The notes under the pieces were generated by a model. The model was not told the origin of the DNA. It made no database searches and worked only from the letters and a program-made list of their open reading frames with translations. From Nostoc sp. KVJ3 (GTDB lineage: Bacteria; Cyanobacteriota; Cyanobacteriia; Cyanobacteriales; Nostocaceae): 64,000 bases of DNA. The position numbers and the translations under genes are program-made. The stretch is taken from assembly GCF_026127265.1 (NCBI RefSeq), contig NZ_WWFG01000003.1, positions 310,001-374,000 of the forward strand, read 5' to 3'. Of this stretch, positions 18,756 through 27,633 are shown piece by piece (positions within the stretch are counted from its first letter, which is position 1; each line of letters starts with the position of its first letter).

Positions 18756-20252
18756 CATTGGTGACAAGTTAAAGCTGTAAGTCTTTTGTCAAGAGGCTTT
18801 GAGAGAATCGCTGAAAAAAAACTGGTCAGACCCTCGTTGGAGATCAGGAAAAGGAGCGACAATTAACTTAACGTTTGGTTTTCGCTTCTGTTTGATAATA
18901 CCTAAATCTCGATTTTGAGGGTCAGCAAAATACTTAATAGTATCTGTTGTGTTACCTTTTTGATGAGCCATTGTAAAATGGTAAAGACCACGATAAATCA
19001 TTTCTAATGAGATTTCATCAAAGGGTAGAGAGAGTTCATCCGCTACGGCATCACCTAAATCTACTAAAACCGCATAAAATAACCACGTCGCCCAAATTTG
19101 TAACTTAATTCCATTAATTGAACCTGTCCATAAATAACTTAACCCCAAGAGTCTTTTGACTATATTAAAAGCATCTTCAATTCGCCAACGCCGCCGATAT
19201 AAATCTGCTACTACATAAGGGGGTAAAACATGAGGGTCTAGGACGCTGGTTAAATAAGAATGCCATGTTTTTCCCGACCTTACTTCAATCAAACGTAAAG
19301 TTATAAACGGAGTCTTTTTAGTGCCAGAACCGAGACGTATCTTCCGGTCTCGCAGTCCATAACTATCTGTCAACACCTGTTCTACTTTGATTGCTGCTCC
19401 TTTCTTTATTCTGGTAATAAAGTCAACTTTATTCTCGATTAATTGATGCCAAAAGTTAAAGTGATAAAAACCTCTATCTAATAAGAGTAAAGTTCCGGCT
19501 CTAACTAAATTTAGGATATTTTCTTCTAGTTTAGTATCAGAAGCTTTAGGATTTTCTTCAAACCAAATTTCTACAGGTAATCTGGTCATTAAATCAATGA
19601 CTGTACTCATCTTTCCTGCTAATTGTCCTCTTTGAGCTTCCTCTAAACTTTGTATTTTCCTAAACAATGCCTCCAGTGTTGACCCGTCTACTATCCAAAT
19701 TTTCTCGAATTTTAATAATGTAAACTGAATACTTTCTGGTAATGGACGTTTATTTCTACTATGCCAAGCCGCTCTCAAACTAGGCAATAAATCTTTAAAT
19801 ACTTTTTCAAATAATTCTGATGGAAATGTCAAAAATCTCTGTGATACTGCTTGTTGACTAACTTTTGTGGGATTACACCACAGAAAACCGTCTCTGGCTA
19901 ACATTCTTGTCAGTTCCCTGACTCCTGCTACATCTCTCCATAACAAGGTCAGCACCGCAGCCATCATCAATGGTAAATTCAGTATCCGTTCCCTGAGTCC
20001 TAGTTTTCGGTAGTAATTTTCTTGATTTGTAATCGCTGGTGTCAGTAATCTTTCCAGTTGCTCTGCAATTACTTCGTCTTCCACCATTGGTCTGTGTTTC
20101 TTTTTGGCATGGTCTCTATTGGTTTTTTTGCTGGTGGTCATGGCTAAGTCTCAATCGCTCAATTACTTGTCTAGATTGAGTTTCCCACTATTTTTGAACA
20201 CTACAAATATCACCCTTGACAATTTCTCCTTTTCCTTAACTTGTCACCAATG
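18756..20252. mobile_element. complete IS4-type insertion sequence, 1497 bp, 9-bp target duplication
   Basis: CATTGGTGACAAGTTAA (18756-18772) is the exact complement of 20236-20252. GAAAGAGAA is present on both outer sides (18747-18755 and 20253-20261), a perfect 9-bp duplication. One intact transposase on the minus strand fills it. It landed about 60 bp before the AIPR-type gene, in what should be that gene's promoter region. Confidence 0.92.
18789..20141 (-). CDS. IS4-family transposase
   Basis: 450 aa, intact. DDE motifs: IWIVDGSTLEAL (first Asp, about residue 148-159), LLLLDRGFYHFNFW (second Asp, about 220), and the IS4 signature in YRRRWRIEDAFNIVKRLLGL (Glu, Y-(2)-R-(3)-E-(6)-K-like). 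The N-terminal region (PMVEDEVIAEQLERLL) is helical. The ends of the element match a single complete insertion, so mobility is plausible. Confidence 0.92.
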   Translation of the reverse strand: MTTSKKTNRDHAKKKHRPMVEDEVIAEQLERLLTPAITNQENYYRKLGLRERILNLPLMMAAVLTLLWRDVAGVRELTRMLARDGFLWCNPTKVSQQAVSQRFLTFPSELFEKVFKDLLPSLRAAWHSRNKRPLPESIQFTLLKFEKIWIVDGSTLEALFRKIQSLEEAQRGQLAGKMSTVIDLMTRLPVEIWFEENPKASDTKLEENILNLVRAGTLLLLDRGFYHFNFWHQLIENKVDFITRIKKGAAIKVEQVLTDSYGLRDRKIRLGSGTKKTPFITLRLIEVRSGKTWHSYLTSVLDPHVLPPYVVADLYRRRWRIEDAFNIVKRLLGLSYLWTGSINGIKLQIWATWLFYAVLVDLGDAVADELSLPFDEISLEMIYRGLYHFTMAHQKGNTTDTIKYFADPQNRDLGIIKQKRKPNVKLIVAPFPDLQRGSDQFFFSDSLKAS

Positions 20253-20316
20253 GAAAGAGAATAATTAAGATTACAGCAGCGCTAACATAGAATTTAATTC
20301 CATCAAGAAACAAACT

Positions 20317-21582
20317 ATGCCCAAGACTTGGAACATTAAAATAGATAACTATATTCAAGCCAACTCCAATTGCATCATCGCCACTGCTCATGTAGACTCG
20401 TTCCCCACAGACCTACCCCTAGAACCGAACATCCGCGAACCGAACCGCAAAAGCGCGACCTACAGACAAATCTTCGACTCACTGACCACCGAACCTGCAA
20501 AATTCTTCTCCCGCCATAGTGGAATCGTTCTGTCAGCTAATATTGTTAAACCTGTCAAGAACAAAACTGAACTGGAGCTAGAAGTCTTAGAAGCTAACGA
20601 GGGGGGTAGCGACGGTATTATCAACGGTGGGCATACAGTTTTAGCCTTTGAGCAAGCGAAAAATTACAAATATGACCTAACCCAAGCCAGAGTAAAAGTT
20701 ACGATTCACATCGGACTGACTGAAGAATCAGCCCTAGACATAGCCCTGGCAAGTAATACCACAACGCCAGTAGATTCTCGCTCCAAAGTCAACGCTAGGG
20801 GTGATTACAAATTCATCAAGCAGTATTTAGCGCAGTTAGAACAGAAAGAAGAGAGAAAATTTAGAATAGCCTATTACCAAAACCAAAGCAGCGCTCCCAG
20901 AAATGCCCAGTGCAATGTGAACCATTTGCTGAAGTTGATAAACTGCCTAGATAGAAACAGATACAACCCCGACGGCAATAAACGAACCAAACACCCGACA
21001 GGTACAAGTATCCCCTCTCAAATCACAGACACAGAAAGGGAAAGATTAACCGCCTTACTGCCTCTCTTGACTCAGGCTTTGTGGATAGAGCAAAGACTGT
21101 ACGAAATAATCCAAGAACATATCAGCAACCCCAGAAGAAAGGGTGTGAACGATTTAGCATCAATAGATATACGTAAAACAACGTTGTTGCCGGACAGCAA
21201 GTATTCATTCGGGTTTGGTGCGCCAACTGACCTGGCACTACCGATAATTGCATCTTATCGGGTATTTCTGGATAAGGACTACAAATGGATTCTGCCGTTT
21301 AACGAATTCGCCGAAGATTTTCTGCAACACCTGTGGACGAACTATTTCCGTAAATACTTAGTGTCAGAGAAAACAGCAGGAAATACAGTAGGAACAAAAA
21401 TCAGCCGCAATCAAGAGATTTGGGAAAGTCTGTATATCTCAGCGCAGAGTTATCTAAATCAGCACTTGGTGAAAATGGTCAACTCCAATAAGGAAGAGTC
21501 AGAAGCGAAGGTGACACAAGGTAGTAGCAAGAGGGGAAAAGGGAAAAGGGATGAACTCAACGCGACTACTGTCCCTAAATAG
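20317..21582 (+). CDS. AIPR-family (abortive infection-type) protein
   Basis: 421 aa. The central GGSDGIINGGHTVLAFEQA (about residues 97-115) matches the conserved N-G-x-x-T core of AIPR (abortive phage infection) proteins, followed by VKVTIHIGLTEESALDIALA and the NTTTPVDSRSK segment also usual there. The C-terminal ~100 residues are polar and basic (SSKRGKGKRDE). AIPR proteins are linked to phage exclusion, but the mechanism is unsettled. Its natural promoter is separated from it by the IS4-type element, so it may now depend on outward transcription from the IS. No partner gene follows closely; a riboswitch starts 200 bp downstream. Confidence 0.7.
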   Translation: MPKTWNIKIDNYIQANSNCIIATAHVDSFPTDLPLEPNIREPNRKSATYRQIFDSLTTEPAKFFSRHSGIVLSANIVKPVKNKTELELEVLEANEGGSDGIINGGHTVLAFEQAKNYKYDLTQARVKVTIHIGLTEESALDIALASNTTTPVDSRSKVNARGDYKFIKQYLAQLEQKEERKFRIAYYQNQSSAPRNAQCNVNHLLKLINCLDRNRYNPDGNKRTKHPTGTSIPSQITDTERERLTALLPLLTQALWIEQRLYEIIQEHISNPRRKGVNDLASIDIRKTTLLPDSKYSFGFGAPTDLALPIIASYRVFLDKDYKWILPFNEFAEDFLQHLWTNYFRKYLVSEKTAGNTVGTKISRNQEIWESLYISAQSYLNQHLVKMVNSNKEESEAKVTQGSSKRGKGKRDELNATTVPK

Positions 21583-21784
21583 CCCAGCTAATTAACACCC
21601 CAATATTTTGGCATTTGTTAGTTTTGCAAGATATCTACTAAGCAATAAGAAACGACCCCGCAACGCTGAGTAGAAAATAAACGCTTGATAAAGAATGAGA
21701 CTTGTTCCGATTAATAGCAAATGCAAGTATAGACCGGCCATTGATTTTTATGCAAGCAAATCGCAGTTATGTTAGTATTCAGAT

Positions 21785-21905
21785 GAATCTCGGTTCTAGT
21801 GGGGAACAGTCGCTAGAGGAAACGGGGAAAGTCCGGTGTAAATCCGGCGCTGTCCCGCAGCTGTAAACAAGGCTTGCCTTGTGAGTCAGAATGCCCGCCG
21901 AAGTT
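21785..21905 (+). promoter_or_regulatory. cobalamin (B12) riboswitch
   Basis: The strongly conserved B12-box core is present: GGGGAAAGTCCGGTGTAAAT then CCGGCGCTGTCCCGCAGCTG, followed by GTGAGTCAGAATGCCCGCC. These match the J-regions and the CxGCCxCTG-type box of cobalamin riboswitches. It should control a downstream B12 or cobalt gene, but no intact one follows: the next ~300 bp are non-coding, then a doubtful small frame, an MPBQ methyltransferase and, 1.7 kb on, a CobW C-terminal fragment. The rest of the gap 21583-22199 holds nothing else I recognise. Confidence 0.9.
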
Positions 21906-22199
21906 GACTTGTAAATTTTGTACATCTGCGAGGCACAGATAAGTATTTTTATGAAGGTTTATACAACTACTCAGCTTTACGTTCTCATAGTCCCATATAT
22001 CAAGACGCTACAGATTACGACTTTCTATGAGAGGGTAAGCGGTTAATTTTCGGTAGAAATTGTGTCTTGAGATCCAGCGATCGCGATCGGCACTCCAGGA
22101 TGAGAGTATCACTTGAAATATAGTCACAGCAACAAAAAACTCTTCCCAATCACGCATAGGAATTGCTAAGTTACTAAATTAATAGTTCAGTTAATTATC

Positions 22200-22454
22200 A
22201 TGCCGAAATTCTATCTTCACCGAACTGGGAAGATTGCTACTGCTATTCATCCCTTTGTTAAACAAACGGCTCTTCCTCAAGGCAAACACAAGCCCAGTCT
22301 ACTGCAAGGGAAAATTATTCAAGATGTTCAAAATATTGCATTTTCGATGTATCGGATGATTTATATTGCGATTGCCGACCGTGGGCAGTTACGACATCAC
22401 TCCTCTGATTCAGGACGAGCAGCAATGAGTAAACCGTTGGATCGACTCAAATAG
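22200..22454 (+). CDS. doubtful small open frame
   Basis: 84 codons, basic product, no family recognised (MPKFYLHRTGKIATAIHPFV at the start). It lies between the riboswitch and the methyltransferase gene and ends 22 bp before the latter. No Shine-Dalgarno sequence is apparent. It may be a leader, a remnant of the riboswitch-controlled gene, or not coding at all. Confidence 0.25.
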   Translation: MPKFYLHRTGKIATAIHPFVKQTALPQGKHKPSLLQGKIIQDVQNIAFSMYRMIYIAIADRGQLRHHSSDSGRAAMSKPLDRLK

Positions 22455-22476
22455 GTGTACAAGAGCGTTCAAAAAA

Positions 22477-23478
22477 ATGCCAAGTTTATTATATTCTGTA
22501 ATTGTTTTTTTTCTGCTATTAGTAATTGGAATTGCGGCTTATTTCCTAACTGCCCGCAAGTATCAATCCTCATCCACAGTTGCCAATTCCTACGATCAAT
22601 GGACACTTGACGGGATCGTTGAGTTTTATTGGGGAGAACACATTCACCTTGGTCACTACGGTTCACCGCCACGACGAAAAGATTTTCTGGCTGCTAAATC
22701 TGACTTTGTACATGAAATGGTCAAATGGGGTGGAATAGAAAAATTACCCCCTGGTGCTACCGTCTTAGATGTTGGCTGTGGTATTGGCGGCAGTAGTCGG
22801 ATTTTAGCGCGAGATTATGGGTTTGCTGTCACAGGGATTACCATCAGTCCTATTCAGGTGAAACGCGCCCAGGAATTAACACCCTTTGGGCTAAATGCCC
22901 AGTTTGCGGTTGATGATGCAATGGCATTGTCGTTTGCAGATGCCAGTTTTGATGTGGTCTGGTCAATCGAAGCAGGCCCCCACATGCCAGATAAAACCAT
23001 TTTTGCTAGAGAATTAATGCGGGTGCTAAAGCCTGGTGGAATGTTGGTTGTAGCTGACTGGAATCAGAGGGATGACCGCCAAAAGCCGCTAAATTTTTGG
23101 GAGAAACGAGTAATGCGCCAACTCCTCGATCAGTGGTCTCATCCAGCTTTTTCGAGCATTGAAGGTTTTTCCGAGCTTTTGGCAGGAACAGAATTGGTTG
23201 AAGGGGAGGTAATTACGGCAGACTGGACGCAAGAAACCCTTCCTTCTTGGTTCGATTCGATTTGGCAAGGAGTGGCTCGACCAGAGGGATTAGTGCGTTT
23301 TGGGCTGTCTGGTTTCATCAAGTCTGTGCGCGAGGTACCGACGCTTTTACTGATGCGTTTGGCGTTTGGTGTAGGGTTATGTCGATTTGGAATGTTCCGG
23401 GCTGTGCGCGCAAATGGAAGCACAGAATTCATGGACAGAAACTTTGCTAACCAAAATCCCTCAAGCTTGGTTAGGTAG
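22477..23478 (+). CDS. MPBQ/MSBQ methyltransferase (tocopherol pathway)
   Basis: A 333-aa protein that closely follows, along its length, the cyanobacterial 2-methyl-6-phytyl-benzoquinol methyltransferase (Synechocystis Sll0418 type), which I know from memory. One N-terminal membrane helix (residues 4-25), VANSYDQWTLDGIVEFYWGE, HLGHYGSPP, SAM motif I VLDVGCGIGGSSR at 96-108, GPHMPDK, LKPGGMLVVADWNQRDD, and the C-terminal SVREVPTLLLMRLAFGVGLC. It methylates the aromatic head of tocopherol precursors (and related solanesyl quinols) at the membrane. Such genes are normally chromosomal single copies; here it stands between a B12 riboswitch and a CobW fragment on what seems to be a plasmid. Confidence 0.88.
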   Translation: MPSLLYSVIVFFLLLVIGIAAYFLTARKYQSSSTVANSYDQWTLDGIVEFYWGEHIHLGHYGSPPRRKDFLAAKSDFVHEMVKWGGIEKLPPGATVLDVGCGIGGSSRILARDYGFAVTGITISPIQVKRAQELTPFGLNAQFAVDDAMALSFADASFDVVWSIEAGPHMPDKTIFARELMRVLKPGGMLVVADWNQRDDRQKPLNFWEKRVMRQLLDQWSHPAFSSIEGFSELLAGTELVEGEVITADWTQETLPSWFDSIWQGVARPEGLVRFGLSGFIKSVREVPTLLLMRLAFGVGLCRFGMFRAVRANGSTEFMDRNFANQNPSSLVR

Positions 23479-23608
23479 CGATCGCAGCTATTTATCAATA
23501 TTTGGATTTTAACTAAGTTTGGGGGTTTAAGTTCCCTACTTCTAGAGGCAGAAAAAATTGAAGCCTAGCTAAATCCCCATCACAAAATGTAATTATGAAT
23601 TATAAATT

Positions 23609-23824
23609 ATGAATTATCGAATTAAGGGATTTGTAGCAGTTCCAAAGAAAGCTATCCGTCTAGTACTACAGGGTGTTGGTAATCGATTTGACTACTTTTA
23701 TGACCGTCTTTGGCAACCCCAGGAACCCCATCAAACGCAATTAGTATTGATTGGACGGGAGCTTGAGCAGGTTCGCATTAAGCCATTGCTGCTACGGGAG
23801 GAAGTCAATGCGACCATCCAATAG
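23609..23824 (+). pseudogene. CobW/COG0523 C-terminal fragment
   Basis: 71 residues that read like the C-terminal domain of a CobW-type GTPase/metallochaperone: KGFVAVPKKAIRLVLQGVGN, then RLWQPQEPHQTQLVLIGREL. The GTPase domain is missing; the apparent ATG lies in an ATTATGAATT-type repeat typical of Nostoc intergenic DNA. CobW genes are common targets of B12 riboswitches, and one lies 1.7 kb upstream, so this may be the tail of the gene it once controlled. Confidence 0.65.
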
Positions 23825-24248
23825 TGTCTGGCAAGGAAATTTTGGCTACTGGCAAAATAGTTTTATTCATAATAATCTGCTGGTAATCGGTTACACAGGA
23901 TGGAAGGGATTTCAGTCATTTGGGCGGGGAATTGTTATTTGTGATGTGGATACTAAAGTTACTCAGTCAACAATTACAAACTTTGATACAGTTCCCTTTA
24001 CTCTCCAATTTCTCCCCTGGGATCTGATTGGGTTTTACTTGCGATCACAATCACTTAACTCATCTATAATCTCATCCATTTTCCCAGCAGTCGCAACATA
24101 CAATCCCCATCAAGATATTCTTCTGGTGCTAAAAGTTGAACCTCAGATTGAGGTTACTTTTTTACACCAATTAAAAATTACTCCACCCGATTGCTACGAA
24201 CAAGTTTGCAAGCGTTGGTCAGAATTTCAACCAAGCTTAATGCCCTAA
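23808..24248 (+). CDS. hypothetical protein after the CobW fragment
   Basis: 146 aa from the ATG at 23808, chosen because GGGAGGAAG lies just before it; it overlaps the end of the CobW fragment by 17 bp. The product starts MRPSNSVWQGNFGYWQNS and contains GYTGWKGFQSFGRGIVICDV and a hydrophobic IISSIFPAVATYNP segment. I recognise no family. The coupling to cobW suggests a cobalt/B12- or metal-related accessory role. The 225 bp that follow show only short frames; one reads AIDYYMGLTNSDYLRLYEVR without a start and may be a remnant. Confidence 0.55.
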   Translation: MRPSNSVWQGNFGYWQNSFIHNNLLVIGYTGWKGFQSFGRGIVICDVDTKVTQSTITNFDTVPFTLQFLPWDLIGFYLRSQSLNSSIISSIFPAVATYNPHQDILLVLKVEPQIEVTFLHQLKITPPDCYEQVCKRWSEFQPSLMP

Positions 24249-24474
24249 TACTTAGTTTATTCCTCAATACTCAAAGCACAATCAAGCAAGATTCCGAAAC
24301 CTACTCGCTACCAAAATGCGGCGATAGATTATTACATGGGACTCACAAATTCCGACTATCTCCGTTTGTACGAGGTGCGCTATCCTACATTAGGCGGCGC
24401 TGTCAAGTCAATGCTACCAGTTATTTCAACTTACCCCAAAAAGAACTTCAGCCGCTAGGAGAAAGTTTTATTTA

Positions 24475-25596
24475 ATGGAAACCGCAGTGAAAAAGTCGGA
24501 TTTTGTCCTGAGTCCTTACATGAACAGCAAGGACTTGCGGGCAACTTGTCAAATTCTGAATACGGTTGTGCCTTATGTGGTTTTATGGTTTTTAGCATAC
24601 AAAGCAGCTGCTATTTGTTTTTGGTTGCTTGCGCCTACTATAGTTTTGATGACGCTGTTTTCAGCGCGTTGTTTTTCTTTAATGCATGATTGCGGACACT
24701 ATTCACTCTTTCGTTCAAAAAGGGTTAATCAAATTATCGGTTTTATTCTGGGGGTGATCAACGCGATCCCTCAATATCCGTGGTCAAGAGGACATGCCTA
24801 TCACCACAAAACCAACGGTGATTGGCAACGCTATCGCGGTCCTAGTGCATTACTCTCTACTGAGGAGTTTGCTCGCCTTAGTCCATCTGCCCAAAGGCGT
24901 TATGAATTACTGAGGCACCCATTCATGATCTTTCCGGGAGGTTTTTTCTATGTGGCGATTAAGCCAAGACTCGCCCTGATTGCCGGAATATATGATTTTA
25001 TCACTCATCTACTGACTTGCTTGCAGCAAGATCCTTTTATGGATTTACCTCGAATCATCTCCTCTCATAAGTCTAGAAATTGGTACACTGCGGCTGAATT
25101 TTGGCATCTGTTGTTCAATAACATTTGTGTAGTCGGCATCTGGATTTTTCTGGGGTATTTACTTGGATTTGGTTTTTTCGTGAGCGTTTACTCAATCACG
25201 CTAACTTGTGCTGCGGCAATCCTCATCTGCGTCTTCTTTGTTCAGCACAACTTTGATGGCTCTTACGCCCACAAAACTGAAGGGTGGGACTATCTTGAAG
25301 GAGCAATTAAGGGCAGCAGTTATCTGAAGTTACCCACCGTTTTAAAGTGGTTTTCCGCCGATATCGGCTACCATAACATTCATCATCTTTGCGACAGAAT
25401 CCCCAATTACAACCTCCAAGCTTGCCACAATCAAAATATTCATTTGCTTAGAAGTGCAAAAACGCTGCGAATGGTAGATATTCCTGATTGCTTCAAATAC
25501 ATTCTGTGGGACTGTCCTTCCAATCGCCTCACGTCGATAGCATCGTTTCGTCAAGCGGCACAATCCATCGACCTAGAGAGAGCCAACGAAGCGTAA
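24475..25596 (+). CDS. membrane fatty-acid desaturase
   Basis: 373 aa with the three histidine boxes of the membrane di-iron desaturase family: HDCGH at 71-75, HAYHH at 107-111 and HNIHH at 300-304, plus QHNFDGSYAH at 257-266. Four or more membrane segments lie around them (residues 30-60, 85-100, 215-260). It should insert a double bond or hydroxyl into an acyl chain or related lipid substrate; the box spacing (HxxxH / HxxHH / HxxHH) resembles the DesA-like and acyl-lipid group, but regiochemistry cannot be assigned. It stands alone, 225 bp after the preceding frame, and is followed by gene remnants. Confidence 0.85.
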   Translation: METAVKKSDFVLSPYMNSKDLRATCQILNTVVPYVVLWFLAYKAAAICFWLLAPTIVLMTLFSARCFSLMHDCGHYSLFRSKRVNQIIGFILGVINAIPQYPWSRGHAYHHKTNGDWQRYRGPSALLSTEEFARLSPSAQRRYELLRHPFMIFPGGFFYVAIKPRLALIAGIYDFITHLLTCLQQDPFMDLPRIISSHKSRNWYTAAEFWHLLFNNICVVGIWIFLGYLLGFGFFVSVYSITLTCAAAILICVFFVQHNFDGSYAHKTEGWDYLEGAIKGSSYLKLPTVLKWFSADIGYHNIHHLCDRIPNYNLQACHNQNIHLLRSAKTLRMVDIPDCFKYILWDCPSNRLTSIASFRQAAQSIDLERANEA

Positions 25597-25628
25597 AGCT
25601 TCTATGTTTACTGGGGTAGTTCCTTTAG

Positions 25629-25765
25629 GTGAGTGAGGAAATACTACAAATAAAATCTCAAATTAATGCATTGATGGCTCGCTACAGCTTCCTCAAGCCA
25701 GGGATGTTTTTTGTGGATTTAGAAACGGGTAACTATTTTGATATTAGTGGCGACAAAGTATTTCC
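25629..25765 (+). pseudogene. N-terminal fragment of a beta-lactamase-like serine hydrolase
   Basis: From a GTG at 25629 the frame reads RYSFLKPGMFFVDLETGNYF, then DISGDKVFP, which is the stretch that precedes the catalytic A-S-x-x-K motif in cyanobacterial class A beta-lactamase-like hydrolases. It breaks off exactly before that motif, at ~25765, where an unrelated acetyltransferase fragment begins; the frame then runs to a stop at 25818-25820. Confidence 0.65.
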
Positions 25766-26128
25766 CGACCTAGCGCAGACTACCTGCGGCAACTGCTCGA
25801 TACTGACTACTTTATTGTGATCACTGCATTGAAAGAAAGTGAGGTCGTTGGCGGTCTTACTGCATAAGAGCTTAAAAAGTTCGAGCAGGAGCGCAGTGAG
25901 ATTTACATCTACGATCTCGCTGTTGCCCCCGCACACCGACGGCAGGGGATCGCAACGGCATTAATTCAGAAGCTAAAGGAAGTAGCAGCAGCTTATGGAG
26001 CTTATGTCATTTTCGTCCAAGCGGATATTGGTGATGATCCAGCCATTAAACTTTATACAAAGCTGGGCGATCGTGAAGACGTGTTGCATTTTGATATAGC
26101 AGTTAATAGCGGCAATGACAATACCTAA
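25766..26128 (+). pseudogene. AAC(3)-I-like aminoglycoside acetyltransferase remnant (GNAT)
   Basis: In a different frame from the fragment before it: RPSADYLRQLLDTDYFIVIT, VVGGLTA, an in-frame TAA at 25865-25867, then ELKKFEQERSEIYIYDLAVA, HRRQGIATALI (acetyl-CoA loop), AYVIFVQADIGDDPAIKLYT and GDREDVLHFDIA. This is strikingly like gentamicin 3-N-acetyltransferases of the AAC(3)-I group. The N-terminus is missing and the stop replaces what should be a Tyr codon (TAY), so the gene is dead unless the stop is an error. Confidence 0.8.
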
Positions 26129-26175
26129 CCTGATCTGGGTAGTGGCTTTTCGAGAAGAGTATAAGGTTAATTAGC

Positions 26176-26397
26176 TAGATTGGAACTGTCAATACATTAT
26201 TCGTTAACGCAGTCAGTTTCTTTGTTTGTGCTGTAGTATTTGCGATCGCAGTTCCACGTTCACGTCATCAAGAGTTTAAGTATGAAAAGGTTGAACCAAT
26301 TGCCGGAATTCGGTTCATTCTCCAGCAGGGTCAACTAATACCATTTCACAAAAAGTATGATACGGATAGTCAAGGAATAAATGAAAGAGCAAAATGA
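26176..26397 (+). pseudogene. possible MFS transporter fragment
   Basis: A short open frame reads TLFVNAVSFFVCAVVFAIAV, one membrane helix of the FLLNAVSF type seen in MFS exporters, then a polar tail ending at a TGA at 26395-26397. No start codon and no further transporter sequence; weak support. Confidence 0.3.
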
Positions 26398-27199
26398 ACT
26401 CCTAAAACAGCAGTTGATAGAAGCGATTTCTTGTCAGAATCTGCAAGGAATTCAAAAAATCCTAACCATAGCACAATTAGAGGATGAGACAATAATTCTC
26501 AAAGAAGCTCTCGTGCAAGTAGAGTATGCAAATTTTGTTTGGTTCTTGCAAGAATACGTAGGTAAAGAAAGTTATCAACAAGCCGTAAAAGATGTATCGA
26601 CAAGCATGACTCAAAAACTAGTTCAAGGAGGTTTCAAGCCAGGGGTTGATTTCAACTTACACCCAGATGGTAGGATGTTGGCATCAAATGAGGCAAATGA
26701 ATATTTAGAAAATTATCATTATAAACAACTAGAAAATAGCCAAATTTCTGTTGTAGCTCATGCACTACCAGAGTCAATGCAGATGTTAGAAAAAGCTTTA
26801 GGTGTGCGATTTTTTGAGAATCTTGGGAGGGTGGCAGCTAAACGTTTAGCCACAATGGATGATGCGACAGCCAGTATCTATGGTCTATGGCTGATGCAAG
26901 GGATCGGTGGTCGTCATCCATTGCTGGAAAAAGATTTTTGTGATTGGTTCATGATTGAGATTTGTGGTGAGCGATTGTCAGCCTTAGCATCAGCCGAGAT
27001 TCAAGGTTTGGAGTTTAATGGCTTAGTGGTATTTGAAGATTTGTTGATGGCACTGGGCAAAGCAAATGTATCGATAGTGAAACAGAGCGACTTAACTCTT
27101 GAAAATTTGCGGTTACTAGATCAAGTTTGGACGGGAGAAAATATGCGAGTGTTTGAATTAATTTCAATCTTGGAAAAAGATGGCGGACGAGATTTTTAA
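26381..27199 (+). CDS. hypothetical plasmid protein, 272 aa
   Basis: An intact frame with an even, soluble, mostly helical composition. The N-terminal half is Gln/Glu-rich (MKEQNELLKQQLIEAISCQN); the middle has TSMTQKLVQGGFKPGVDFNL, and the C-terminus ends in LRLLDQVWTGENMRVFELIS. No motif or family recognised. It is the first of two short plus-strand genes that converge on the end of the long minus-strand operon. Confidence 0.6.
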   Translation: MKEQNELLKQQLIEAISCQNLQGIQKILTIAQLEDETIILKEALVQVEYANFVWFLQEYVGKESYQQAVKDVSTSMTQKLVQGGFKPGVDFNLHPDGRMLASNEANEYLENYHYKQLENSQISVVAHALPESMQMLEKALGVRFFENLGRVAAKRLATMDDATASIYGLWLMQGIGGRHPLLEKDFCDWFMIEICGERLSALASAEIQGLEFNGLVVFEDLLMALGKANVSIVKQSDLTLENLRLLDQVWTGENMRVFELISILEKDGGRDF

Positions 27200-27329
27200 T
27201 CAAAATGCGCTCGCTACGGCAATTGTGCGGATTTATGAAGTTAGCTAATTAATAAGTCCCGCACAAACACGGATTCATTCTTGCTGCCTTTCAGTAAAAC
27301 TGCATTATACAAGTTTTGAAGGTGGATTT

Positions 27330-27584
27330 ATGGCTGATACTACAATGCTAGATAACCGTATAAATAAGCAAATAAAATTTGAACCGTTAGAAGCGATAGT
27401 AGCAGCAACAGAAGAAGAGTCAGTAATATTAGCCGAAAAGCTCACACAAGTGGTAATTCCTTTACCCGTATTGTTACAAGCACTGAATATAGCAAAATAC
27501 AATAAGGCAGCAGCTTTCCGGTATGCTGACAAATACCTAAAGAATATCAAAAACTCGAAATGGGTTATTATCAAAGCGGCTTGA
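27330..27584 (+). CDS. small hypothetical protein
   Basis: 84 aa; GAAGGTGGA lies just before the ATG. Helical (EPLEAIVAATEEESVILAEK), with a lysine-rich end (YLKNIKNSKWVIIKAA). No family recognised. It converges on the ATPase gene, 50 bp away. Confidence 0.5.
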   Translation: MADTTMLDNRINKQIKFEPLEAIVAATEEESVILAEKLTQVVIPLPVLLQALNIAKYNKAAAFRYADKYLKNIKNSKWVIIKAA

Positions 27585-27633
27585 AATTTTTGATGAAACA
27601 CTCGGTTGGATATCTTTCTCCTGATATAAATTC

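Noticed and set aside
23751..23807. Upstream extension of the hypothetical gene after the CobW fragment
   Set aside because: An ATG at 23808 with a strong GGGAGGAAG site just before it is a better start; the extension overlaps the CobW-like frame.
24191..24475. 94-codon frame before the desaturase
   Set aside because: Overlaps the end of the hypothetical gene in another frame, no Shine-Dalgarno, Arg/Ser-rich product without motifs.
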